A stretch of DNA of 64,000 nucleotides, taken from positions 62,001 through 126,000 of the forward strand of contig NZ_JAGGLB010000004.1 of NCBI RefSeq assembly GCF_017874215.1, written 5' to 3'. The notes under the pieces are model-generated. The model searched no databases and was not told the origin of the DNA. It saw nothing but the letters and a program-made list of their open reading frames with translations. The stretch comes from Paenibacillus eucommiae (GTDB lineage: Bacteria > Bacillota > Bacilli > Paenibacillales > NBRC-103111). Positions 36,698 through 45,900 of the stretch are shown here, piece after piece. The position numbers and the translations under genes were made by a program. Positions within the stretch are counted from its first letter, which is position 1. Each line of letters opens with the position of its first letter.

Positions 36698-36840
36698 ATG
36701 CGGACAAAAAAATTGTAGTAACAGGCGGCAGTGGCCATTTGGGTAAATGGGTTGTCAAAGAAATGATAGAGCATGGCTATTAGGTGGTCAATGCCGATAC
36801 TAAGTTCCTGGCGTCAACATATTTGAGTCGAGTTGAACAG
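36698..36840 (+). pseudogene. Relic of an NAD-dependent epimerase/dehydrogenase gene
   Basis: AGAGG lies five bases before an ATG that begins MRTKK, but a run of seven A bases shifts the frame; eight would continue it. In the shifted frame the sequence reads KIVVTGGSGHLGKWVVKEMI and EHGY, then a TAG stop, then VVNADTK. This is the nucleotide-binding start of an extended short-chain dehydrogenase/epimerase. The rest is missing, so the gene is broken by at least one frameshift, one stop and a deletion. Confidence 0.82.
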
Positions 36841-36851
36841 GCTCAATCTTC

Positions 36852-37181
36852 GCCCGAAATAAGTGTGTACTCCACTTAAGACGATGTTTTTCATCGTTAA
36901 AACAAGTGTTCCAGGTCAATCCATTACGTTAATGATGATTTTCATCGTTAAAACCGATCGGATGGACTCTCAGGGTGGTTAAACGGGATTTTAACAATGT
37001 TTTTCATCGTTAAAGTAAGGATGTGGAGGGGATCTGGTGCTTTTAACGATGAAAAACATCGTTAAAGTAGCAGGCCCTTCTCAGCTGTACCCGCACCTCA
37101 GTCCCAGCGGCTGGAGCCCACATCCATTCCCTCCCTCCATGCACCCAAGTCACGAACACGCCCATCAAGGGACGCCGCAAC
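36852..37181. repeat. Composite palindromic intergenic repeat, copy B (inverted, partly deleted)
   Basis: Read on the minus strand it matches copy A: left end GCGGCGTCCCTTGATGGGCG, the outer-stem left arm GAGGGAATGGATGTGGG, then four palindromes. In plus coordinates the palindromes lie at 37042-37066, 36990-37014, 36928-36953 and 36881-36902. About 200 bases are missing, including the inner TTAAAGATTTG stem and the right outer arm. It lies between the convergent aldo/keto reductase and Gfo/Idh-like genes. Apart from this, the tandem repeat and the relic, the 654-base gap holds nothing I recognise. Confidence 0.87.
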
Positions 37182-37185
37182 ACGT

Positions 37186-38484
37186 TTATTTTATAATCAA
37201 TTCAGCAGTCTCCAAACGTTTCCTTTGGTACAAAGATTCCATCCCATAATTAATCAAACCGCTGGATAGAAAGGTCCGCTCCATCGGGAACGGTTCTACA
37301 CCTGTAATTATAAAATCCTCAATTATTCTCGTTAACGTTTCGAAATGTGTGAACGGACGGTCCAAATCGCTATGACATATTGCAGCATCCAGTTCACCTG
37401 TGCTTTTACGGAAAGAGAATCCCCAACGATCAATCCAATTATGCTGTTGAATGACATACCCTTTCGTTCCATTTACGTAATGGACAATAAACAATACTGT
37501 CTTTTCACTCGAAAACCTTGGATGCGTCGAATCAACCAGTTCATTGAGTTCATTGAGTTCATTCGGATCATTCATATCCCTCAGATCCGTTGAAACCAGA
37601 TCATCTACCGAATCATTTTTATTAAATAATGCCATCGCCTTCAGCAACAGATCCTCCGGCCATTCCTTCCTGTCCATAGCCTGCCATACCTCTTCCCCTT
37701 GCAGGGCTAGAATGGAGCTCACGCCACGAGCGCTGCCCACTCTTTTTTCGGCAAGAGATTGCAGCACGTCTAAAGCGTGATAACCATAGGCTTCAGTCTG
37801 GCTTGAGAAGCTTACAACTAACCACTCCACAGCATCTGCCAGATGGATCGGGTCCATAACCGGAACATGCGGGGCATGAGGAATGGACGAGCCTCCCATG
37901 AAAGGAAGGTCGCGCTCCCGAAGCTCGTTATACATCCATACTGTATGGTCTATATCGTAGGATAGGTGTTTGTCTGAAAATATCGGAAGCTTCACTTGTA
38001 TACGGTCTAGTACCTGAAGCACTTCCTCCAGAAAACGGCGGCGCGGATACCACTTCCTGCCTCGTTCGTCCTCTGGATAGTCCCCATGCTCTCCGATAAG
38101 GATGATGCCGTCCAAGCCACCATTTACGTGCGCCATTTTCAGCGTTTCTTCTATTGTCGCATAAATGGGCACCCCGCTCACGGCTGCCTTTTCTCTGCTC
38201 ATATCGCCCGCAGGAACTTGATCCGTGTAAATCGCTGCCACTTCAATTCTTGGCTTATAATCGAATTCTCCAAGCAGCCTTCCGAGTATTACGTCCGCAT
38301 GGGAATTAAACGAATACTCCGTGACTATAACGGCCACCCGCTTTGAATTTCCCTTTGGAATCGAGTGCTTCGAGTGCTCCATGTGTTTTATGTGTTCCAT
38401 GTGCTCCATATGCTCCATATGCTCCATGTGCTCCATGTGCTCCATGTGCTCCATGTGTTTGTGTTCCCTATGTTCCTCTGTCAC
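37186..38484 (-). CDS. Gfo/Idh/MocA-like Rossmann-fold protein with Glu-His-Met repeat tail
   Basis: About 432 residues. The GTG at 38484 has GGAGGG eight bases upstream and overlaps the stop of the dehydrogenase gene (GTGA); a GTG at 38490 is too close to it. The first ~40 residues are a tandem EHM repeat. A Rossmann-like domain follows (RVAVIVTEYSFNSHADVILG, GIILIGEHGDYPE) with HAPHVP further on. The second half includes a beta-sheet region (VIQQHNWIDRWGFSFRK) and a short NEL repeat at about 300. The family is not one I can name with confidence; relation to sugar oxidoreductases is likely. It is the last gene of an ABC-transporter/dehydrogenase operon. Confidence 0.7.
   Translation of the reverse strand: MTEEHREHKHMEHMEHMEHMEHMEHMEHMEHIKHMEHSKHSIPKGNSKRVAVIVTEYSFNSHADVILGRLLGEFDYKPRIEVAAIYTDQVPAGDMSREKAAVSGVPIYATIEETLKMAHVNGGLDGIILIGEHGDYPEDERGRKWYPRRRFLEEVLQVLDRIQVKLPIFSDKHLSYDIDHTVWMYNELRERDLPFMGGSSIPHAPHVPVMDPIHLADAVEWLVVSFSSQTEAYGYHALDVLQSLAEKRVGSARGVSSILALQGEEVWQAMDRKEWPEDLLLKAMALFNKNDSVDDLVSTDLRDMNDPNELNELNELVDSTHPRFSSEKTVLFIVHYVNGTKGYVIQQHNWIDRWGFSFRKSTGELDAAICHSDLDRPFTHFETLTRIIEDFIITGVEPFPMERTFLSSGLINYGMESLYQRKRLETAELIIK
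38371..38459. repeat. 9-bp tandem repeat coding for Glu-His-Met
   Basis: About nine copies of a nine-base unit (minus strand GAGCACATG with small changes) lie in frame at the start of the Gfo/Idh-like gene. Each unit adds Glu-His-Met, giving a stretch rich in possible metal-binding side chains. Copy number could vary without breaking the frame. Confidence 0.9.
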
Positions 38485-39239
38485 ACCCACAGCCCTCCAT
38501 TCACAGGATAGCTGGATCCCGTTACATACGAGGAAGCATCAGACAATAAAAAAGCAGCCACTTCATTGATTTCCTCCGGGGTGCCGCTCCTGCCGATTAA
38601 CGACTCAACCTTCATTCCCTCCATATGCTCGCGAGGCAGACTCAATAATTGCTGCTCTGATTTAAAATCGCCAGGAACAATAGTATTTGCCCTGATCCCA
38701 TAAGCAGCATATTCGTATGCAATGGCTCGGGTCAGCTGCTCTAAACCAGCTTTTCCTGTACCATATACAGCCGTATTAGGTCTGACCCTAGAGCCCAATA
38801 TCGAAGAATTATTAACGATAGCGCCTCCTCCGGAAGCCATCATAAGCGGTGCTGCATGCTTGCAAATGAGGAACCCACTAGTCAACGTTCCCCGCAGCGA
38901 GTGCTCCCATTCTGACAAAGACATATCAGCTATAGCAAGCGAAGGATTGACATATACATTATGATAGTAACCGTTTAATCGGCCAAAGCTGCTATCAATT
39001 TGTATGATGGCGCTCTTGATCTGCTCTTCCTGCGTGCAATCAGCTTTGATGTAAATGAGCCGCTCCGCTCCATACTTCTGCTGGAGATCACTTAATTCTG
39101 CAAAGTCGTCTGTCTCTTTAATGTCCATGGCTGCAATTGCTGCTCCTTTGGACAAAAACTGCTCTATAGCCGCTTTTCCCGCTAACCCCAAAGCTCCCGT
39201 TATAAGAATCACCTTATTTTGTAATTGCAATGCACACAC
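38481..39239 (-). CDS. Short-chain dehydrogenase/reductase (SDR)
   Basis: 252 residues, typical classical SDR length. The cofactor motif TGALGLAGKAA lies near the start, the NNSS strand at about 145, and the catalytic Tyr159 and Lys163 in VYGTGKAGL. It ends in the usual VTGSSYPVNGG. The start is GTG preceded by GAGGAG. It oxidises or reduces a small substrate, probably a sugar or sugar acid given the ABC transporter genes upstream and the Gfo/Idh-like gene with which its stop overlaps. Confidence 0.92.
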   Translation of the reverse strand: MCALQLQNKVILITGALGLAGKAAIEQFLSKGAAIAAMDIKETDDFAELSDLQQKYGAERLIYIKADCTQEEQIKSAIIQIDSSFGRLNGYYHNVYVNPSLAIADMSLSEWEHSLRGTLTSGFLICKHAAPLMMASGGGAIVNNSSILGSRVRPNTAVYGTGKAGLEQLTRAIAYEYAAYGIRANTIVPGDFKSEQQLLSLPREHMEGMKVESLIGRSGTPEEINEVAAFLLSDASSYVTGSSYPVNGGLWV

Positions 39240-39314
39240 ACGATCCCACTCCTCGCCCCGGTTAACTTTCGCCTTCCCTGTATCCCTGCATTTCCCCCGA
39301 TTTCCTGTATCGGC

Positions 39315-40154
39315 CTAACCCTTAACAGCTCCCAATGTCGCCCCTTCAACTATCTTCCTTTGGAATAAGATATAAATAATTAGGGTGGGAAGCATGGCAA
39401 TCGTCACACCGGCAAATAATGTGACCATATCGGATTTGTATTGCATAATTTGGTTGGCATGATACATTTTTACACCGATGGTATGTTTACTGGCGTCACT
39501 TAAATAAATAAACGGCCCCAGGAAATTATTATATAATCCTAGAAATTTAAATATCGCAACCGTAACAATGCCCGGCATAGACAATGGGACAATAATTTTA
39601 AGGAAGGTTTGGAACAGCGAAGCTCCATCCATATATGCACTTTCTTCCAGCTCTTTGGGAAGGGATTGCATAAATCCTCCTAGCAGCATCAGGAAAAACA
39701 CACTTTCGCCTAAGCTGTCCAAAATAATTAGCCCTGTTAAGCTATTGAGCAAATGTAAATCACGCATCAATATGTATTGAGGCACCAACGCATTAATTCC
39801 CGGTAGAAACAAGGAAAGCATAATCATGGACCAGATCAGCTTGCGCCCTGAAAATTGCAGCCGCACCAAGGCGTAGGCATTAATTGTTGTAAGAAACGTT
39901 CCTAGCAGCAGACTGACGCCAACATAGTACAAAGTGTTCAACATCGTGGAGCCAAGCTCATAAGAAACCCAAGCATTTTTATAATTTTCCCAAGCCCAAA
40001 TTTTCGGAAGCGCCCATACGTCTGCGAAAAACTCCTGATTTGTTTTTAAAGACTCATAGATCACCCACAATAGCGGGACAATAATGGTAAGTGCCCATCC
40101 AAACAAAACAATTCTCCAGATCCAATCCACTATCGTGTTCTCGTTTGTCTTCAA
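39315..40154 (-). CDS. Sugar ABC transporter permease (MalG-like, CUT1)
   Basis: 279 residues, six membrane segments, EAA loop LPKELEESAYMDGASLFQ, ending RKIVEGATLGAVKG. The start is TTG with GGGAAG upstream. It lies 30 bases after the partner permease gene. Confidence 0.93.
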   Translation of the reverse strand: MKTNENTIVDWIWRIVLFGWALTIIVPLLWVIYESLKTNQEFFADVWALPKIWAWENYKNAWVSYELGSTMLNTLYYVGVSLLLGTFLTTINAYALVRLQFSGRKLIWSMIMLSLFLPGINALVPQYILMRDLHLLNSLTGLIILDSLGESVFFLMLLGGFMQSLPKELEESAYMDGASLFQTFLKIIVPLSMPGIVTVAIFKFLGLYNNFLGPFIYLSDASKHTIGVKMYHANQIMQYKSDMVTLFAGVTIAMLPTLIIYILFQRKIVEGATLGAVKG

Positions 40155-40184
40155 TTTTCTTCCCTGCTTTCAGTATAAAATCAA

Positions 40185-41129
40185 TTAATACTCCAGATTG
40201 TCTTTGGGTCCAAACCGGTCAATAATCCACTTCACAGCAATTAGAATCACAAACAGGAACATCCCTATAGCCGAAGCATATCCGTAATTATGGGAGGTGC
40301 TGCCAAAGGCCATGCTGAACATATACAGACCTATCACTTCAGTTGCCCCAGACGGACCGCCGTTCGTTAAAATGAGCATAAATTCGAAGCCTTTGAACAC
40401 ACCAAGTGCAAGAAACAAAAAACCAATGCGTATAATCGGGCTAAGAAGCGGAATCGTGATCTTGAATAGCCTTGTTGTATGGCTGGCGCCTTCCAATATA
40501 GCAGCCTCATATAAAGAAGAAGGAATAGTCTTCATCGCGTTCATAAAAATAATGACATACAGTCCAACACCACTCCAAATCATCGGAGGCAGTAGTGCCC
40601 AAAGAGCTGTACTCTTCTCGGCAAGCCAGTAATATTCGTTCATATCTATACCGATCACTTTTAACAAAGCATTCAGCATCCCGTAACTTCCGTCATAGAT
40701 AAATGCCCATAACAAGGCAATGACGACGATGGCCAAAATATTGGGAACAAAGAAAAGCACCCTGTATACTTTGGCTTCAAAGTAGTGCTTGTTCGTAAGC
40801 AGGTAAGATAAAATGAGTGAAATATATACGGTTAGAAAAGGAACAGTGACTATAAGCAACAAATTGTGGTAAAGAGCCCTCCATACATATTTATCCTGAA
40901 ACATATAAACGAAATTATCGAGCCCTACAAATTTGGGTTCGCTAATTCCGTTCCATTCCAGGAAAGAATAATACACAGATACGATATTTGGATATAAATT
41001 AAATAACAAATACCCGAGAAAACAGGGCCAAACTGCCAACAATACGAATAATCGCTTTTGTGTGTTGCTTTTGCTCATTAATGACCCTTTGCGGGCTGTA
41101 TGTGCTTGAACTGCTTCTGGCACTCCCAT
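40185..41129 (-). CDS. Sugar ABC transporter permease (MalF-like, CUT1)
   Basis: 314 residues with six membrane segments and the EAA loop MKTIPSSLYEAAILEGASH. The ATG at 41129 has AAAGGAG eight bases upstream; a shorter start (MSKSNTQ) is less well placed. It pairs with the permease encoded next and is served by the lipoprotein encoded before it. Confidence 0.92.
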   Translation of the reverse strand: MGVPEAVQAHTARKGSLMSKSNTQKRLFVLLAVWPCFLGYLLFNLYPNIVSVYYSFLEWNGISEPKFVGLDNFVYMFQDKYVWRALYHNLLLIVTVPFLTVYISLILSYLLTNKHYFEAKVYRVLFFVPNILAIVVIALLWAFIYDGSYGMLNALLKVIGIDMNEYYWLAEKSTALWALLPPMIWSGVGLYVIIFMNAMKTIPSSLYEAAILEGASHTTRLFKITIPLLSPIIRIGFLFLALGVFKGFEFMLILTNGGPSGATEVIGLYMFSMAFGSTSHNYGYASAIGMFLFVILIAVKWIIDRFGPKDNLEY

Positions 41130-41166
41130 AATTCATTCTCCTTTCACATTGCTTCAGACGTTGAAG

Positions 41167-41195
41167 GGAGGGGAAACTTATAAGGCTCCCCCTCC
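41167..41195 (-). promoter_or_regulatory. Hairpin between binding-protein and permease genes
   Basis: GGAGGGGA and TCCCCCTCC pair with one bulge around a 12-base loop, without a T run. In such operons a hairpin here often stabilises the binding-protein mRNA or cuts downstream expression; that role is inferred. Confidence 0.5.
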
Positions 41196-41244
41196 TCCTC
41201 ATCCTGCTGTCCTTTATGAATCGCTTTTTTTTATGTAGTGCTTT

Positions 41245-42723
41245 TTACTTGCTGTTTTCTTTAATCGCCTTCTCGATCAGCTTCTCTGCCTCTTCCAGGA
41301 CAGGAATGGGATCCTTCTTGCCTATGGTTACCTCATTGATCATTTCCGTAGTCAGCTTATCCGCTTGAGCAGCTGTTGCCCCTCCGATAATGACTTCTTT
41401 GGAGGTTAAGCCAAGCTTCATCTTGTTCTGCTTCGCGAACTCCATAATGGCTCTTGGTGCATCCTGCATTTCCTTGATATTCTCGGGATTGTCAAGGAAG
41501 TCCTTACGAATAGGATAAATGCCGGCAAATTTATTGTTATAGGCTTGAACGTCATTCGTCAGCAGAAACATGTTAAATTCTTTGGCCCAGTTCTTAACGA
41601 GATCACTTTTATTTTTCCAGATCATGATACCGCCTGCGCCAATATAATTTTCTACCCACACGTTATCGCCTGCCTTGCTGCTGAAGGGAATCGCCATAAA
41701 GCCCCATTTAAAGCCGTCGGGAATGGAATCCTTCATCTCGTTCTGCACCCAGTCACCTGTTGCAGCAAGTGCTGCCTTATGCTGAAGCAATTGCATTTGT
41801 GATTGTGTGTGGTTCAACGCAGCTACTCCGGCAGGAAAATATCCCTTTTTCCCTAGCTCATAAATGCGTGTCCATACTTCCTTGGACTCATCTGAGGTAT
41901 AGATGGGCAATTGACTTTGACGGAATCTTTGCGTGAAGCCTTCCAAATCTCCGTTTTTCTCTGCCAGCTCAAACTGTTTAATTCCAAAGGCAAAGGATAG
42001 ATAGGAAGGATGCACGCCTGGATAGGTAATAGGTATAATCCCTTTGGATTTAATAGCTTCCAATAGCTCAAGGAACTCTTCCCACGTTTTCGGGTTCTCA
42101 TTCCAGCCATTTTGTTCAAAAAGTGCTTTATCATAAAACAAACCAACTGTCGAGCCGCCCATCGGAATCTCATAGAACTTGTTGTCATACTGCTCTGCAA
42201 ATTCAAACGTGCCTTCTGGCACCAGATCGCGAAGCTTTAACCCATTAGCATCAGGTAGAACACGATCCCATAAATCCGTCAAATCTTCGAACATACCCGC
42301 TTTAATAACTTGTACCTTCTCATCTTTGGAATTAAAGGCCGGTGAAATGATATCAAACATATCTTTATCATTTTTGGCGGCAATTTTTGTGCTGATTAAA
42401 TCCATAATTTTAGGTGAATAGGCTACATCAAATTTTACATTCGGATATGTTTCGGTAAATTTGGCTATGGCATTGTCGATCCACTCACGCCCGTATCCGT
42501 TTTCCCAGAACCCGAATTTAATCGTTACCTGTTCGGACTTTGACAATCCGTTCGGATACACATCTGAGCCTTCAGGAGAAGGTGATGTTCCGGCAGCAGC
42601 CGTATTCGCCGGCGAAGCTGATGGTTTCTCTCCTTCATTTTTACTGCTGCAGCCTGCTGCAAGTGCTAGCAATATAAACACACTCAGCACGATGACTAAC
42701 CATTTCTTTGTTAATCCTTTCAT
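41245..42723 (-). CDS. Extracellular solute-binding lipoprotein of a CUT1 sugar ABC transporter
   Basis: 492 residues from the ATG at 42723, which has GGGAGG seven bases upstream; a longer frame from 42789 has no site and would bury the signal. Lipobox LALAAGCSS with C25, so membrane-tethered. The body has the family-1 pattern (VTIKFGFWENGYGREW, FDIISPAF, GGSTVGLFYDKALFEQNGW, ATGDWV). It supplies the two permeases encoded downstream. Two GTGAA/TTCAC palindromes precede it and may place it under the IclR-type regulator at 51048. Confidence 0.92.
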   Translation of the reverse strand: MKGLTKKWLVIVLSVFILLALAAGCSSKNEGEKPSASPANTAAAGTSPSPEGSDVYPNGLSKSEQVTIKFGFWENGYGREWIDNAIAKFTETYPNVKFDVAYSPKIMDLISTKIAAKNDKDMFDIISPAFNSKDEKVQVIKAGMFEDLTDLWDRVLPDANGLKLRDLVPEGTFEFAEQYDNKFYEIPMGGSTVGLFYDKALFEQNGWNENPKTWEEFLELLEAIKSKGIIPITYPGVHPSYLSFAFGIKQFELAEKNGDLEGFTQRFRQSQLPIYTSDESKEVWTRIYELGKKGYFPAGVAALNHTQSQMQLLQHKAALAATGDWVQNEMKDSIPDGFKWGFMAIPFSSKAGDNVWVENYIGAGGIMIWKNKSDLVKNWAKEFNMFLLTNDVQAYNNKFAGIYPIRKDFLDNPENIKEMQDAPRAIMEFAKQNKMKLGLTSKEVIIGGATAAQADKLTTEMINEVTIGKKDPIPVLEEAEKLIEKAIKENSK

Positions 42724-42823
42724 TTTGACGCCTCCCATTTGTATGCTCTTCGAACAACGCGTTTTGCAATTCCATTCATGCTTCTCCATAACTGCTCAGT
42801 AAAGCAATCTTTTTTTCATAAAT

Positions 42824-42930
42824 GTGAATCGTTTTCACGTATTGCCAAATCGATAATAACCCTTGCAATTACACATTGTCAATAACTTTTTTATATATCA
42901 AAATATCATTTATATATGTGAATTTCACAT
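42824..42930. promoter_or_regulatory. Two GTGAA/TTCAC palindromes upstream of the transporter operon
   Basis: GTGAATCGTTTTCAC lies at 42824-42838 and a perfect palindrome ATGTGAATTTCACAT at 42916-42930. Similar CGTTTCAC-type sites occur before the DUF4838 gene at 50776 and before the IclR-type gene. They are probable binding sites of that regulator. Confidence 0.5.
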
Positions 42931-42950
42931 TAATTTTATAACGCACATAT

Positions 42951-42975
42951 AGCGGGTGATCAGCGATCACCCGCT
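42951..42975 (-). terminator. Hairpin after the SLH/DUF4838 gene
   Basis: Perfect 11-base arms AGCGGGTGATC and GATCACCCGCT around the loop AGC, 16 bases beyond the stop at 42991. No strong T run follows. Confidence 0.65.
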
Positions 42976-42990
42976 TGCACAACGTATGAG

Positions 42991-45900
42991 TTAGTTTACC
43001 TGTACTCCTGACAACTTATAAAGAGCTACATCGTCAATGTAAAGCTTCTCTCCAGCCTGTAAATCCCACGCCGGGAAAATAAGCTGAACCTGATTTACCG
43101 GCTCCTTCACTTCAAAAACAATCTCCATCATTTTCCAACTTCCATTGCTTGAATCTACCCGTTCCTTATCTGTAACTACACTGCTGACAATAACACCACC
43201 CTGATCTCTCAGGTTCATTCCCCACTGCATTGTCGCTCCTGATACTAACCCTGGAGGTGTATAGTAATAGACCACAGCTTCATAGAAGCCTGGATCGACA
43301 ACCACTGTCTGAACGGGCCCGCCTACCGAGGAAACCCCATTAAGCTCAAGGCTGTAATCATCCGTTCTGGTAACAAGGTCGCTCCGGCTCATCGTACCGT
43401 TCGGGCCTTCCTTCCAGTACCACCAAGGAGCGTCTCCCGCCTCAAAGGAACCGTTCTGCAGCAAGTTTACTAAATTTTCAGCAGCAGCTACAAGGTAAGG
43501 ACTCGACTCTATATAGGCCCCACTCTCATAGGAAACACTGTAAACTATATTTTGCTCCACATATGCAGCATAGTGCGAAGGAATCGTTAAGGTAGCTATG
43601 CGGGCGGCTTCATCCCACGACACTGCTGTCGGTGTCACCACTATCGCTGCACCATTGTTAATTCGCTGTTTAACCGCGAAACTGGACAATTCAGGTGCCT
43701 CAGCGGGTGCATGTTTAAAAACAACATCCACAGTGCCTTGCTGAGCCTCAACGGATTCTATTTCCACTTGTTCAACCACAGGTGCATCTAACCGGTACAA
43801 GGCCACATCGTCGAGATACACTTTCTCTCCAGGCTGCAAATCCCATACGGGGAAAATAAGCTGAACTTGGTTTGTTGGTGCTGTAACCTCAAACATCGTT
43901 TCAATCATCTTCCAGGTGCCATTGCTTGCAGCTACATTCTCTTTTTGTGTAATGACACTGCTGGTAATCACATTATTGGAATCCCTCAAGTTCATCCCCC
44001 ACTGAATGGATGCACCTGTTGCTGAGCCTGGTGGCGTATAATAATAGACCACGGCTTCATATAAACCGGGCTCAACAGTCATCGTCTGGATCGGCCCGCC
44101 TACAAAGGAAACCCCGTCCAGCTCCAGACTGTGACTCCCTGTTTTAAATACACTGCTGCTTCTACTTAGCGTGCCTGCGCCCTCTTTCCAGTACCACCAC
44201 GGGGCATCCCCATCCTCAAAGGAGGCATTCTGCACCAAATTCGTTAAATTCGCAGCACCTGCCAAGCTAAGCGGGTTGGAGGATACAGCCGTGCGATTTT
44301 GATAAGACACACTGTATATAATACTTTGCTCCAAAAAGGCCGCATACGGATCAGGGATCGTCAATACCGCAGTTCGAGTTGCTTCATCCCATGAAACGGC
44401 TGTTGGACTTATTTCTTTTACCGAAGATAGTGCAGTCTTCCCATCATTAATGGTTTGCTGCTGCTGAACAATGGAAAAGTCCGCTAACGCAGGCTCAGCA
44501 TTAAGAGGCCTGTCAAATACAACTTCAATAGTACCTTGCTGCGCTGCTACAGAGGTCACTTGCACCGGCTCAACAGCGGAAGGATCCAACCAATATAGCG
44601 CCATATCATCCATGTATAGTTTATCACCAGGTCCATAGCTCCATATAGGCGCTCCATATTCTGCCGTAACTGCAGAAGCAGGAACATTAAATATCGCCTC
44701 CATGGTCACCCATTTCCCCTTATTCGCATTAGCCGGCATATACACCGTAATGACACTATCAACAATATTGTTATTGCTATCGCGTAAATTGATATACCAC
44801 TGAACCGTTCCTTTGGTCTCAGAATCTTCCGGCACATAGAAACGAATAAGCGCTCCATACTTACCTGGATTAGTTAGAGGTACATTCTGAGCAAGTCCGC
44901 CTACAGGCGAGACGCCGCTTGCTTCAATACTATAGCCGCCTGAATAACTGACAGCTGAACTTCTTTTGAACGAGCCTGCTTCGTTCTGCCAATGAGACCA
45001 CTTCCAGGCCTCTTCCGGATTGCCTGCTTCGCCCAGTTCAAATGAAGGATTCTTCACCAGATTCGGAGCGTCATTGATAATGGACAGCAGAAGCAGGGCA
45101 TATGACTTCAGATAGGGATGTTCAGCAGGTTGTTCAGCCTCCTGTGCCATTGCCGCAAGCTGCGTTTTGAAGGACTCTGCTTCACCTGATGGTGCAGTCT
45201 TCAGCCATTGCAGCAAGGAGGATAACAGCCCAGGCTGGGTTCCGTTCCAGCCGAAAGTTCCCTTAATGGGATTGCTCGTCAGATAAAGAATCGGATCTGA
45301 TTTCGATTCGAGATTCAGAGCGGTTTGCTTGTCTGCCATTTCCATGGCAATACTTAATTCAGTCACCATATCCAGCGCTTCTGCTAATGATGCCGGGGCA
45401 TCTATCTTCGATTTACGCATGTAACCAAGCGAAGAAGCCTCGTAGTATTCGAATGCACGCAGCAGCAGCCCGGCACGTGTGACCTGTTCATCTGTTTGCG
45501 CATGCTGGACTACCTGCTCCATAAGTGATCGGCTCAGTGACAAGTCTTCGTCCGTAACCTCTGCTAAATAGCTGTAGTCATACAGATTCATAAAATTATT
45601 ACGGTTCGGAGAATCCGCCCAGTTCAAATACCATTCCGAAGAAAAAATGCGATCTGTCCAAAATTGTTCCCAATGATCATAATAGCTCTTCAAGTAGGGA
45701 GCTGCTTCCTCGCCCACTGCCCGCACATACCATTCATTCAGCAGTGCATCCACATCCTGGTTTGGATCCCACTGCAGCTTTGCAGATAACCAGGGCTTGG
45801 GTCCTTCACCGAAATTCGGGAACAATTCAGCCACATGGGCAATAACTCCATTGGTTTCAGAATAAGCATAATTCTCCGCCATTCTGTGGAAATAGACACG

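Noticed and set aside
42824..42838. Catabolite-repression (cre) site
   Set aside because: GTGAATCGTTTTCAC is close to the cre pattern but off by one base in length and resembles the other IclR-type palindromes better.
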